Positions 9,537 to 20,261 are shown, counted from the first letter of the stretch. The stretch: 64,000 bases of DNA from Porphyridium purpureum (GCA_008690995.1 VRMN01000004.1:248001-312000), one strand, 5' to 3'. Notes: a model not told the origin generated them from the sequence alone. Program-made: numbers and translations.

Positions 9537-9690
9537 AAGTGCGACCAGAATGGATAGGACCCCCCACAATTTAATACTCAATTTCAGAGTTTTATATTAA
9601 AAATAAAGTGTTTTAGTATGAAAAGGAAAAGAAACGGAAGAAGGGCACGGAAAAAGGACAAAAAAGTGGGTCAAATAGGATAGGACCCCC
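9537..9690 (+). repeat. Left Tc1 terminal repeat with inner direct repeat
   Basis: The outer repeat is at 9537-9565. A second copy of the core (TCAAATAGGATAGGACCCCC) lies about 130 bases further in, at about 9666-9690. The right end has the same outer plus inner arrangement, so this is an IR/DR layout as known from Sleeping Beauty-like Tc1 elements. Confidence 0.75.
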
Positions 9691-9980
9691 AACTTTGTGC
9701 GTGCAATTGCGCAGCAAGGCGCAGGCGAAATCGACTCGGATTGCCTCCCACCTATGCACGCTGACGTTGCGCACATCTCCAAATTCGATTTTCCACTGAC
9801 AAATGCAGTATGTTGAAGCTAGCCAGCTCAACAGCGCCTTGCGCAGCAAAAACAGCACTCTTTAGCCGATCCACGGTCGCGTACTGCCTTTGGTCCCCAA
9901 TAATCTTGCGGTCTGTATTCCTCAGACGTTGGAAACCATGCTGAAGTCTGAAAAGTACTCAAACCACTCCATAATATGGA
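9600..9980 (-). pseudogene. Tc1 transposase, C-terminal remnant
   Basis: Reading the minus strand inward from the junction with element A gives HIMEWFEYFSDFSMVSN, similar to the Tc1 segment after the second Asp. Further along, VDRLKSAVFAAQ ... LSVENRIWRCAQ resembles the C-terminal helix block of Tc1 transposases (AWxxIxxxxLxxLxxSMxxRxxxVI). The pieces are in different frames and have stops, so this is a decayed remnant. Its position is what is expected if element A split one Tc1 copy. Confidence 0.5.
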
Positions 9981-10150
9981 CATCAGTCTGTGTCGTTGAA
10001 ACGTTATATACTGTACCTATGTAAGGTGAAAAGTGTACTTACACAAGGCGACTATGTACGGATATAAGTTGTGTAGACATTATATTTATACCATATACAT
10101 GTTCCAGTCTGACTCATAAACGTACATTTACGCCTCTTATACGTACAGTA
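9981..10150. repeat. Left inverted repeat and subterminal repeats of element A
   Basis: TIR at 9981-9994, followed by CTATGTAAGGTGAAAAGTGTAC and ACACAAGGCGACTATGTAC, which correspond to reverse-strand words at 28010-28090. AT-rich, GTAC-rich, no coding sequence. Confidence 0.65.
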
Positions 10151-10155
10151 TATCC

Positions 10156-10503
10156 CAAGATTGGGTCATAGGAATGAACGTGGGGGACGAGGTCCAACAC
10201 TGATAAGGGGAGACAGCAAACCGAAATCCACTGCTGAGAAGACAAGACCAAAAGGGTATCCACGAGAAACCTCCTTTAATCCGCGCCCTGATCTCCTCTG
10301 ACTAAAAGCTAACAAAACACGTCTACGGCGAAGCGAAAGGGTGCTGGTTATATACCCGTGCGGCGCCATGGACGGCCGCCGTCGCCGCCCATATTGGTGC
10401 AGTGTGGGCACAGATTGAGGCTGCCGGCTGCTCACTCATCTGCAGCAGTACGACGGAACTGAACGCCCGCTCGATACTGGAGTACAGCTTGACCCCATTC
10501 ACG
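10156..10503 (-). repeat. 3' LTR of copia element 1
   Basis: 348 bases, identical as far as I can see to 15521-15868. On the element strand it runs from CGTGAATGGG to CCCAATCTTG, so it does not show the usual TG...CA ends. The boundaries are fixed by the flanking TATCC duplication and by the primer-binding site. Confidence 0.85.
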
Positions 10504-10678
10504 CGCCCTCTCAAGCTTAATCCATATCGAGCGCAGGCTAAAAGAGATTCATATCAAAAGCCCCCAACAAGGGGGTGTATAGCTAGGACTAGCCATACCA
10601 TCATCATATCCATAACGGGTTGGTTTCACCATACCCGAACATTCATAAGAGGGCGAATTGGTGCTCTGCCCTCACAAC

Positions 10679-13600
10679 CTAACACGACTCCGTGGCCGAA
10701 GGGGAAAGAAGGGATGACGAGAGGCCCCACGCGCGCGCATGGCCGCGGAATACATCGGCGCTCACCGGCTTCGTGAGCGGGTCAGCCATATTGCCCCGTG
10801 TGGGCACGTGGTCAAAGGTCACGAGTGCTTCACGGTAAAGCTCGTGAAGCCAAGCCAGACAAATTTTCTGGGTCTTGCTCGCATGGAGCAGTCCTGGACT
10901 GAATCCCTTCATCACCGCGCCAAGCGCGGTCTCATTATCGCAGCGGATGGTGGCGCGCGGCCATCCCCGGCCCACATCCTCCAGGAAAAGCGCGATGGGA
11001 AACAGCGCGTTCTGCACTGCGCCATGGAGCGCCACCAGCTCTGCTTCGGCTGTCGAGGTCGCAACGCGCCTCTGACGTCTACTGGACCACTCGACAAGGT
11101 GACGGGTATCACCGGACACCAAGAATAAAGCAGTACCACTGGTTGAGCGACCGGGATCCAAATCGGAATCCACATAAGAATGGATCATTATCTGAGCATT
11201 CTCCGCTTGCGGCACCGGATAGCGCAAGCGCACATCTGCGTGCTTGTACAAGTACGCGAGGACCTCGCTGAGTGCGCGTTCTGCATCAGCCGACCAGCGA
11301 TCTGTGTGACGCGCAATCATTGCCACTGCGTGTGCGACATCGGGGCGTGTGGTCCTGGCGAGCCACATGAGCTTGCCCAGGCATGAGCGCACCTCAGACG
11401 AGCAAGAATTTGCTTCTTCGCTCGTCTTGACTCGGGATGAAAGTGGTGTTGCCCTTGCGCGCCCACCTTTGTGGGCCGCAGTGATGTACCTGGCAAATTC
11501 GCAGCTATCAAAAATCCACGCGCCCTCCTCGCGGTACACATTCACGCCGAGGTAGCGGATTGGTTTTGCGCGCGTGCTTTCCGAGATGAGCTGCGCACTC
11601 TTAGTGATGTTGAACATTCTTACTAGCTCACGCATTGCCTCGCTCACCGAGTGTGTAGTGCCAAGGATGGCACCATCGTCCACGTAAAGGACGAGCAAAG
11701 TAAGCGCGCCATTTCGTCTGCGCCAGTAAATGTTCTTGTCCGAAGCCGACTCTTTCCAGTGTGCGGCACATAACTTTTCGCGAGCATAAGCCGAATAATC
11801 GAATCCCGCTCTGGGCAATCCGTAAAGTGCCATCGGTATTGGCACGACGGGGTTTGGAATCGAAGAAATTTTCCGCATATCAGCTCGCGGCAACACAGAA
11901 TCCAAGAACGGCATCAAGGATTTGAAGTACGCAAAGGTCGGACTTCCGAGTAATGGTGCGTGTACATAGGCAGCATCGATGTCAAAGAACATCGCATCTG
12001 CGGCCTCACCATGAGTATGAAGCGCAACCGACACCGCAGCACGAATGCTCGAAAGGCCCGGAGGCCGGTCAAACTGCGGCACTTCGGGCGGGGCGCGCCG
12101 GCCTGTTGCATCAGTGATGTGGCACCCTTGTGCCACAACGCGGCACTTCAGCACGCGATGCTCGGGAGGCATCTCACTGTTCTTAATAGCCATGATTGGC
12201 TTCATGTTCACAAAGCGTGCTTGCTTTGCGCGCGCAGCCTCGTGCTTGCTGACCACCTTATGAAACGGCAGAGCGCCGCTTCCTATAAGTGTTTGCATCT
12301 CCTTCTGAAACGCAATGCGGCCTGGCTTTGTGTGCGCGTGATCGGCAAATGGCACTATCTCGGCTACACCAAGTTCTACAACTTCACCGCTGCAGCTTGC
12401 GGTGCGCCCATGTTGAGCGCCAAGCCCTTCCTCCGTTGTCTCCTGCTGCGCCAGCTGCGCCACGCCTAACACCATCTGCATAGCGCGCGTGTTCCCGGTC
12501 TTGATGCCGCGCCGATGCTCTTTGAGACCCATGGCGCGCTCGCCGAGTAGGCCCATGGCTGCCGCATGAGATCGCAAACCCTTGCTTCCAATGCCGCGCA
12601 GTGACTCACCTCCGCTTTCACCAATCAAGGACCAATTAGGCCCGTGCTTTTCGTATCCTGCGCTGAGCGCGTTGTTCATATCTGCGCTCCAGACGCGGCG
12701 TTCCTTCTTCCTCTGCGGCGGCGAAACAAGAACAACCTCATTGTCTTCTTGCTGGGCTTCAGCACTTTTATCACCGGGCAGACTTGACTGAGTATGCCCC
12801 GATGATCGATTGCCCTCGGATTCGTGCATGCTATCCCGCTCCGGCATTACCCGAGCCATTACACCCTCTTCAGATGGGCGCTCTTTCTTGGGAAATTCGT
12901 TTGCTGATAAAGACCACTCTCCTACCCACCTCGCCGTTGTGGACCGGAGGTCGGCGTAGGGTGCGACAAGAAGGTTAAGGGGTGTTCGCGTTGTTGTTGG
13001 GGTTGGCATGCGTATGCCGATGACGAGCGCCAATGTGCCTGGCGGATCGTACTTTGTACGCTCGGGCGCCAAGACGTACACGCCGCGGCCGAACGGCGGA
13101 AGCTCACGGTTCCAAGCGAACCCGTAGCGAGCCTCATACGGCGTCTTGCCGTCAGCGCCCTCCCACTTGACGTTTCGGGCAGCTGCCCAGTACTGAGCCG
13201 CAAATGCGAACCACGGCGAATCGAGTCCAGCGGCGGCGAGTAATGCGCGAACGCCCGCGTTCAAGTCACGATGCATTCTTTCGTGGATGGCATGCGTATT
13301 GGGACGGTGTGGGAGCCCGACCTCGTGGGCTACCAGGTTACCTTTCAGGGCTGTCTCGAAAGCGCCTTGAAACTCTCCTCCATCATCGGTCTTGACAAGA
13401 CGCGGCCAGCCGCGTCCGCGCTGTATCTCAATCAGCGCCATCAACGTGCTCTCAGATGTTTTGTTCGCAAGCGGCGCGACTACCAACCAAGCGGTTGCCG
13501 CATCACGGTGGGTCATAAGCCAACGTGTTCCACATATGCCCGTCTCGGTTGGATCAACTAAGTCGACCGATACAACATCGTTAAATCCCTCGAATTGGGA

Positions 13601-15244
13601 ATTTTCCTTCTTACGCGGCGCGCGAAGTACTTTCAACTTCGCCGCCTGACAGGCATCACAACTTGCTTTGGCGGGCATGTGCAGCACTCCGTGCTCATCT
13701 TCTGGCACCTCTTCGTTAGCGCGTGGTGCGTGCGCCTTATGCCCGCTTGCGACGGCACACTCAAATGGTTTCTCCGGCTCATCTGCCGGTGCTTCAATTG
13801 CGGCAGCTGGCCCAGGAATGCTTTTCCCAGCAACTTGAATTTTCAATTCATGTGCATGTAGCCAGTCCAAGCCGAGAATTAACTCATGATGCCCTTGATG
13901 CACCCACGCATTTGTGCTCTCATCAGTCGCGCCGGGCGCGACGAGCAGGAATGAGGCTTTGCCATGAATTGGCTCACTGCGCCCATCGGCCAGTCGAATG
14001 CGTGGCCCGTTCGCTCCGCACTTCGTGTACGGCACTCGCAAGCGGCGACACAGAGCTTGCGAAATGAAGGTTGCGGTGGCGCCAGTATCAACAATGGCCT
14101 GAGCCTTGTGCCCGTTGACGAATACTGGCAGTCGAATTAGATCCGAAGCGCCGCTGACGGCGCTGGTTCCAATCTCGTACTCGGCCACACCCAGCTCTTG
14201 CGTGCAATCTGCGGCCCAGTGGCCGCGTCTTCCGCAATTGCGACAAGTATCAGCACCGAGATGATTGCCTATTAGCGGCCTACGGTTTCCCTTTGATTGT
14301 GCCTTCGGCACGTTCTTGCCTTTGTTGTTTCGTCGGCCATACCTCCGACGCGGCCCTTCAGCCGTCCCAAGATCCATCGGCGCGACGCCATCGTTGGAGA
14401 AGGCGGACGCGTGGACGCTCTGCCGATACACGGCATCAATTGCCAGTGCCGCTCGGAGTGCCTCATGGTAGTCGGCGGGCTGCTTCAACAGCACTTGCAC
14501 TTAGATCTTTGCCTGCAAACCGCGCACGAAGCGATCGAGACGTTCCGAATCGCTGACGGACGGAAGGCGAAGTAGGCAATTACCGAAATCGTTTGCGTAC
14601 TCATGCACGCTTCGATTGCGCTGCACGCAGGCAGCGAGTCGGTCACGAGCGATCTGACTTGAAGCAATGGGTTCAAATTCCCTCTTAAAGACGCCAATGA
14701 AGCGGTCGAACCTGATCGGTTTCGGTTCCAGCACGGACCACCATAGCCTCGCGGCTCCGTGAAAGAAAGATGCGGCTACACGCACACATTTCAGCTCCGC
14801 GTCGTCATCCCATGTACGACCGGCAAGCTGGTATTCCTCTCTCAACTGTGAGAGGATGCGATCGTTCGCGGCGTCGCACCACGACGCGACCACAAGCGCG
14901 TCGCGTTCTCCGAGGAAAGCGGGCATGGGAGCGTGCTTGACTTGAGACGTCGCGTCAACGCGCGAGTATGCGTCATTGCGCACGCGGTGCAATTCAGCGG
15001 CGAGCGCTGCGCGCTCTTCCTGCACCTGTCCAATGAGTTCCTCGCGCATGCGCGAAAACTCTTGAGACATGGCCTGTCGCATGAGCTCAATATCGCTCTG
15101 CGCGGCGGCCATCGTCGGCTGATGATGCTGCTGTGCAGCTGCCTGCGCAGCCAGCTCGGCCTGCATGGCCTGCTGCTGCTGGCGAGCTAGCGCCGCGTTG
15201 CGCTCTTGCTCCAGCCGGGTGGGGGTCCTATGACCTGACTCCAT
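10679..15244 (-). other. gag-pol coding region of copia element 1
   Basis: Parts seen in order from the 5' side: a gag region with a Gln/Ala-rich start, a CCHC zinc knuckle (CRNCGRRGHWAADC), an aspartic protease (IVDTGATATFIS), the GAG-pre/HHCC zinc region (CDACQAAKLK), the integrase core (VSVDLVDP and VKTDDGGEF), a SANT/Myb-like segment (VWSADMNNALSAGYEKHGPNW), reverse transcriptase (ALYGLPRAGFDYSAYA and YVDDGAILG) and RNase H (YVDSDLDPGRSTSG, EWSSRRQR, STAEAE). Overall about one break. The SANT-like segment between integrase and reverse transcriptase is not a standard copia part. Confidence 0.88.
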
Positions 15245-15520
15245 ATGGGAGTAACTTCTGCTCCGTGCCTACTACACGGGCCTACGTGCGATCGTTCCTT
15301 TGCAACGAGCCTCTCGTTCTAGTTGCACGCTACAAGCCTCTTGCTCGTACGTCTGTTTGTGCGCGCCGTGCCTTCTTGCACGCGTCACTCAACGATCACC
15401 GGTGCGGCGAGCTCCTCGCTCGAGCCGTCTTTGCGCAACTGTCGCGTTCGCGCTTCACGCCGTGCCCTTGCACGCGTTACTTTGTTGCAGCTGTGTTGTT
15501 AGCGACCTAGGCTCATAACC

Positions 15521-15868
15521 CAAGATTGGGTCATAGGAATGAACGTGGGGGACGAGGTCCAACACTGATAAGGGGAGACAGCAAACCGAAATCCACTGCT
15601 GAGAAGACAAGACCAAAAGGGTATCCACGAGAAACCTCCTTTAATCCGCGCCCTGATCTCCTCTGACTAAAAGCTAACAAAACACGTCTACGGCGAAGCG
15701 AAAGGGTGCTGGTTATATACCCGTGCGGCGCCATGGACGGCCGCCGTCGCCGCCCATATTGGTGCAGTGTGGGCACAGATTGAGGCTGCCGGCTGCTCAC
15801 TCATCTGCAGCAGTACGACGGAACTGAACGCCCGCTCGATACTGGAGTACAGCTTGACCCCATTCACG
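15521..15868 (-). repeat. 5' LTR of copia element 1
   Basis: Identical partner of 10156-10503. It lies directly next to the primer-binding site at 15510-15520 and is followed by the target duplication TATCC at 15869-15873. Confidence 0.85.
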
Positions 15869-15873
15869 TATCC

Positions 15874-16140
15874 TGCCCTCAAGACATTATATCTGTATAT
15901 TCTACGCCCTACATACGTATTGTATAAATGTGTATTGTTTAGTCATATGTGTACCTTTTTATCATTGGTTCACGGTTTATATTTGTCAAGTATAAGCGTA
16001 CATACATGACTTCTGTATTTACATAAAGGGATATATATGCGTATGGTATATAGTACATGAAAACGTCTAGTATATTTATAGTATATTGATGAAATATATA
16101 CGGACCAACACGGCTTTTAGTGGATTGCTATACTATGACG
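15874..16140. other. Left subterminal AT-rich region of element A (continues after the copia insertion)
   Basis: AT-rich sequence with CCCTACATACGTA near 15908, a word that recurs at the right end (about 27556 and 27720). No gene seen. Confidence 0.5.
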
Positions 16141-16168
16141 TATGCACAGAGACTGCAATCGTGCGACA

Positions 16169-16717
16169 AGCACCGAAGAAAACAGACAGGAAGCAGGACA
16201 AACACAGCGAGCGAGAACACAGGCATACGACAAGCACCGAAGAAAACAGACAATACGCAGGACAAACACAGCGAGCGAGAACACAGGCATACGACAAGCA
16301 CCGAAGAAAACAGACAATACGCACGACAAACACAGCGAGCAATAACGCAGTCGTACAACAAGCACCGAAGAAAACAGACAATACGCACGACAAACACAGC
16401 GAGCGAGAACACAGGCATACACAAGCACCGAAGAAAACAGACAATACGCACGACAAACACAGCGAGCAATAACGCAGTCGTACAACAAGCACCGAAGAAA
16501 ACAGACAATACGCACGACAAACACAGCGAGCGAGAACACAGGCATACGACAAGCACCGAAGAAAACAGACAGGAAGCAGGACAAACACAGCGAGCAATAA
16601 CGCAGTCGTACAACAAGCACCGAAGAAAACAGACAATACGCACGACAAACACAGCGAGCGAGAACACAGGCATACGACAAGCACCGAAAGAAACAGACAA
16701 GAAGCACGACAAACATG
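16169..16717. repeat. 64-base minisatellite, about 8.6 copies
   Basis: Unit beginning AGCACCGAAGAAAACAGACA. Copies start at 16169, 16233, 16297, 16361, 16424, 16488, 16552, 16616 and 16680 (one copy is 63 bases). Two unit variants alternate irregularly (GCGAGAACACAGGCATACGAC and GCAATAACGCAGTCGTACAAC types). The unit has no stop in several frames, so long spurious frames arise on both strands. Lies inside element A. Confidence 0.95.
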
Positions 16718-16868
16718 GTACGTGAATAAAAAAATCAAAAGTCAGAGGGTTGTCCGTACGGAAATGCTCGAGCCAAGAGGACTGGTATGGCGTTCCGAAA
16801 CTGATGTGTACCAACGTACCAAACGCGTGACATGCACATTCAGAGATACTTCGAGGTACCTCTGTTCA

Positions 16869-18746
16869 TCAGTCGTCCAAAAGCCGCGCGTCGACAACAG
16901 TCGCAAGACCACTCTTGATGGTGGTTTCATTGTCGGGATCGAGCGAAAGTCGCGTACGCGAAGATAGGGATGAGTCGCTCATTTGTCCGTTCATCTCCTC
17001 CAGCGTTTTCATCAGGTCCATGTTCTTCTGTGCGGTACCGCGATCAAGCACCTGCAGCTTCATGCGAATTTGTTCAAGCTGCATGACGACTTTCTCGTGC
17101 CCGATCGGGATTTCGCACGTCGTATTTGCGAACGCAGACCATTCAATTGGGGTATCCCAAGGCCATTCAATGGTTCTCTGTGCGGGCATCGGTGTATCGT
17201 GTACACGAATGTATTCCTCTCCGTCGCATTCTACCTCTGCGCTTCGAGACCCGGTATCGGACTGCAACGCGCACGCTACAGTTCTTAGGATCTCCATGCA
17301 GATGATCTCGTAGCGCATCAAGCAACGGATTGCCTCACGTGACAAGCCGTACGGTGATGCCTCAGTGGCTGTGGTCGCGGCATATGCCTGCAATGGCGTT
17401 GGCGCGTGCGCTTGCAATCGTCCGTGGGTCGTACGGCTACGAGGCCAAAAAGGATTGCTTGGTTTCGAAACGCACAAAGCAAGAATTCCGTGTACAATGA
17501 CTTTTACAAGCTTCTTCCTCCACTTCATCACAATTTGGTCGTGTGACGAGAACAGGCTTCGCACCTTGTGGAGTTCGAATGCCTTCGCGATTGCCGGGTA
17601 CCCGAACACCTGCTTCACCATGTCCACGGCTCCACTCCTTCCGGTACCGGGATCAATCTGAAATGTGTGATGAAACATTTCATGCATTGCGCTCCTTGCG
17701 CGGCGTACCATGATCTGCAGAACAGCGCGCAAGGTGAACCGCAATTCCCGGAGTACTCCTTTCGCCTTGTCCAAATCGCTGTGCATGTCCATGAAGTTCT
17801 CTGAACTTGAGCACAACGAGGTACCTCCAGCTTTGAGCGCACACAGCAACTCGAACGTTTCGAGCGGAGGGACCACAGAGCTGCCGCTCTCGGAACCCGC
17901 GTCCCAAGTCTTGCGTGCATTCTCGAAGTAGTATGGACTGGTACCAGAGCAGAGGGGCAAGAGTCCGGTACGGAACAAATTGCGCGTTGACATGTCGCAC
18001 ACCGAACCACGTGACCGACGCAGTTGGCTCGGCCTTGGTTCCATCGCATCAACATTGCCGTGCGGCTCTGTTTCTGTTCGTGTGATATCCGCGTGTGCGC
18101 CTGATGTGTCGTGCGACGAGCCATCTTGCACATTCCTTGCACCACTCACAGCACTACGCCCAGCATTCGACAGCTCACCGTCAATATGCGGGGTACCCCT
18201 CCGCATTAGAGCGGATTGTAAGGTCTCCGACGCAAGCGGATCACCCGGTGCGTTACGAGCGCTTTGCGGTTCCTCTGTTGCGCGTGCGCGTTCATCCTGC
18301 GCTGCTGTATTTGTCCTCGCTGCGGTGTCCGCACTCTCGCAGCTGTCCAGCCTTGATACCAAACCCGTATTACTTTGCGGTACTGCTACTACGTCAACTG
18401 TCTGTCGACCACCCGCAAGTCGGTTTGATCGCGACGAGCTACTTGTATTCGAGTGCGCATCATCCACCTGTGCAAGTCCGGTACCAGGATGATCTTTCGC
18501 AGTCTGTGATCCCGTTCGCTGGGCAGTACTGCATGCCAGGGCAAGCATACGCTGCCGCGTGGCCTCATACGGCTCGCTCCTCTTCTCGATCGAGACAGAG
18601 GTACTCAAAGACCCGCCGACCTCGCCTCCGGACGTGCGTGCCCTTTTTTTCCGGCCCACCGTACCCGCATCAGCCTCCGCTGCCTTCGTGGAAGGTTTGC
18701 GCGTACGCGTTTTGGAGCCGGGCGTACCCGCGTGTTCCTGTTCCAT
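16869..18746 (-). CDS. Element A accessory protein of unknown function (625 residues)
   Basis: ATG 18746 is the first good start; the frame upstream begins at a non-ATG codon. The N-terminal half is low-complexity, rich in Ser, Thr, Ala and Arg with a possible nuclear signal (GRKKRART). The C-terminal half is helical: NLFRTGLLPLCSG, a segment FMDMHSDLDKAKGVLRELRFTLRAVLQIMV, AIAKAFELHKVRSLF, KWRKKLVKVIVHGILALCV, and YEIICMEILRTVACAL. These blocks occur in the same order in the protein starting at 62412 in element B (for example VRFFRQGTAPLMPL and WVFVELIATGLRIYAVLYA), so I regard the two as homologues. It is divergent from the PWWP-like gene, 471 bases away. No known domain was recognised. A DNA- or chromatin-bound transposition factor is only a guess. 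Confidence 0.6.
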   Translation of the reverse strand: MEQEHAGTPGSKTRTRKPSTKAAEADAGTVGRKKRARTSGGEVGGSLSTSVSIEKRSEPYEATRQRMLALACSTAQRTGSQTAKDHPGTGLAQVDDAHSNTSSSSRSNRLAGGRQTVDVVAVPQSNTGLVSRLDSCESADTAARTNTAAQDERARATEEPQSARNAPGDPLASETLQSALMRRGTPHIDGELSNAGRSAVSGARNVQDGSSHDTSGAHADITRTETEPHGNVDAMEPRPSQLRRSRGSVCDMSTRNLFRTGLLPLCSGTSPYYFENARKTWDAGSESGSSVVPPLETFELLCALKAGGTSLCSSSENFMDMHSDLDKAKGVLRELRFTLRAVLQIMVRRARSAMHEMFHHTFQIDPGTGRSGAVDMVKQVFGYPAIAKAFELHKVRSLFSSHDQIVMKWRKKLVKVIVHGILALCVSKPSNPFWPRSRTTHGRLQAHAPTPLQAYAATTATEASPYGLSREAIRCLMRYEIICMEILRTVACALQSDTGSRSAEVECDGEEYIRVHDTPMPAQRTIEWPWDTPIEWSAFANTTCEIPIGHEKVVMQLEQIRMKLQVLDRGTAQKNMDLMKTLEEMNGQMSDSSLSSRTRLSLDPDNETTIKSGLATVVDARLLDD

Positions 18747-19217
18747 CTGCCCGGACACCGACGCCTGCCTCCTACACCGCCCCTTTCGTCGACCAACGCG
18801 CAACACTTGTCGCTCGACTCTGCGTCGATCCTGGCCTTCGAGCCATGCGCGGCAGAGGCGTATGCCCGTCCAGGTCCCTAGATATGTAGGAAAACATTCC
18901 CTTTTGATACGAAAACATATACAATACACTCGGTTTCTTCTGTACAGCATGTATCAAAACGCACTATGTTTCATATAAAGTACGCACAAAACCACACGTG
19001 AAACCAAAAAAGAGACTACGTTCCTGGGAAAAAAAGGCGCGCTCAAAGCAGAAACAGGAGTGTACCCTAGGGCCCCGGTGTCCAGTGCTTCAAAATATGT
19101 AAGCTTTACACGCACAACTTCGCGTGCGCGCGCGGAGTTGCCTGACTTTGTGTGTGCGCAGAGGTGACAGAGCTCTCGTGCGAGTCGATTGGGGAGCTGG
19201 AGTTGTTGGGTGCAAGA
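18747..19217. promoter_or_regulatory. Divergent promoter region between the two element A accessory genes
   Basis: About 470 bases between head-to-head genes. The same head-to-head arrangement occurs in element B (61703-62411). No defined motif can be assigned; TGTACAGCATG occurs near 18942. Confidence 0.35.
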
Positions 19218-20261
19218 ATGGGCAGCGTTGAAGGAGCGAGAGGCGTGATCCATTCATTGCTGTACAGCGTCGTAGAGCGTCTGGATGACTGTGCCGCACG
19301 GCTCGACAGGATGCGTGCTACGGTTGGCCGGCATTTAGAGATGCTGGGCGACTCGGACGAGACAGATCACGTACGTGCAGATGAGGAAGCACTCGCTCAA
19401 CGTGAAGCACACTCACAGGTACCTGCAGAAGAAGAGTCTGAGAGAACGAGGAGCAACAGCCCTATGCGCAGGCGCAAGTTGCGAAAGGTCGGGGAAGCAG
19501 GTCGCATACGTGTCGATGACGGCGAGCGCATGAATCGCGTACGCGTTGAAGAAAGCGAACGTGCGAAGCGTGCAGAAAAGCGCACACGCGTCAAAGATGG
19601 AAACAGTACGAAGCGCGTACGCGATGATGGCAAAGACCAGTCTGTGAGGCGCGCACGCGATGAAGGAGATGCCCGTCGGCTCGATGCGCTTAGGAGTGCA
19701 ATCGAGGCTATAACCAGCGGTGACGCGAAGCACCTAAAGATGTACATCCCTTGCAGGACTCTGGACGTCGTGTGCAAAGCTGAACAGCAGATTTGGTGGC
19801 CTGCAAATGTGGTCGTGGACGAGCGTCAGATTCCTGCGTCTGTTAAACGATTGCGAGAGCAAATTCGCGCACGCGTAGGTGAAGAGGTTGCATTGGCTGC
19901 CGTACGGTACTATCCTGTCACCCGCAGAGAATGGGGCATTGTACGCGTCGTCCCGGAGAAGTTCATTCCTATTGAAGTTTTTAAGCAGAATGCCTTTGCT
20001 GTACAGCGATACCACATTTGGGACAGTATTCCTGCTGCGATGAGCGAAGCCTTCAGTGAAGCATTCCTGAGCACGTGCGAGGAAAGGGACGATGGATATG
20101 CTCTCGCACGAGACGTCATAAGCAGTGCGCGACTACCAGGGGCGTCTGAGGTGCGCCGCAACATTTCTGACCATGCGCATAGCCACGTGGATTTGGAACA
20201 TCGTGTACACGATCTTAATGCATATCATAGCCAGTTTTCTTCATCATCAAGTGAGCATTAA
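19218..20261 (+). CDS. Element A PWWP/Tudor-like protein
   Basis: 347 residues from ATG 19218. An N-terminal helical stretch (VVERLDDCAARLDRMRATVGRHLEML) is followed by a strongly charged Arg/Glu/Lys region with irregular 13-residue repeats of the type RVRVEESERAKRA. From about residue 180 comes a compact module: LDVVCKAEQQIWWPANVVV, then VALAAVRYYPVTRREWGIVRV and FIPIEVF. The IWWPA block followed by V-R-Y-Y...W...I-P-I fits the PWWP/Tudor (Royal family) fold, which binds methylated histones together with DNA. This match is by eye. A protein with a coiled N-terminus and a similar GWPARV...VYVRFEG module lies at the corresponding place in element B (60749-61702). The gene is intact and may guide the transposon to chromatin; that role is inferred. 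Confidence 0.6.
   Translation: MGSVEGARGVIHSLLYSVVERLDDCAARLDRMRATVGRHLEMLGDSDETDHVRADEEALAQREAHSQVPAEEESERTRSNSPMRRRKLRKVGEAGRIRVDDGERMNRVRVEESERAKRAEKRTRVKDGNSTKRVRDDGKDQSVRRARDEGDARRLDALRSAIEAITSGDAKHLKMYIPCRTLDVVCKAEQQIWWPANVVVDERQIPASVKRLREQIRARVGEEVALAAVRYYPVTRREWGIVRVVPEKFIPIEVFKQNAFAVQRYHIWDSIPAAMSEAFSEAFLSTCEERDDGYALARDVISSARLPGASEVRRNISDHAHSHVDLEHRVHDLNAYHSQFSSSSSEH

Larger units (their letters stand above)
10156..15868 (-). mobile_element. Copia (Ty1) LTR retrotransposon 1, nearly whole
   Basis: A complete-looking copia element on the minus strand, 5.7 kb, flanked by a 5-base target duplication TATCC (10151-10155 and 15869-15873). The two 348-base LTRs look identical base for base, so the insertion is recent. 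The part order gag, protease, integrase, reverse transcriptase, RNase H is that of Ty1/copia. The primer-binding site next to the 5' LTR (GGTTATGAGCC on the minus strand, at about 15510-15520) matches the anticodon-loop region of initiator tRNA-Met, as in Drosophila copia. A purine run lies just before the 3' LTR. The coding region has about one break. It is inserted in the left subterminal region of element A. Confidence 0.9.

Noticed and set aside
16169-16717. Possible CRISPR-like array
   Set aside because: The whole unit repeats, there are no unique spacers and the genome is eukaryotic; it is a minisatellite.
16117-16814. Several frames of about 200 residues on both strands
   Set aside because: All lie in the 64-base minisatellite, which has no stop codons in several frames; not evidence for a gene.
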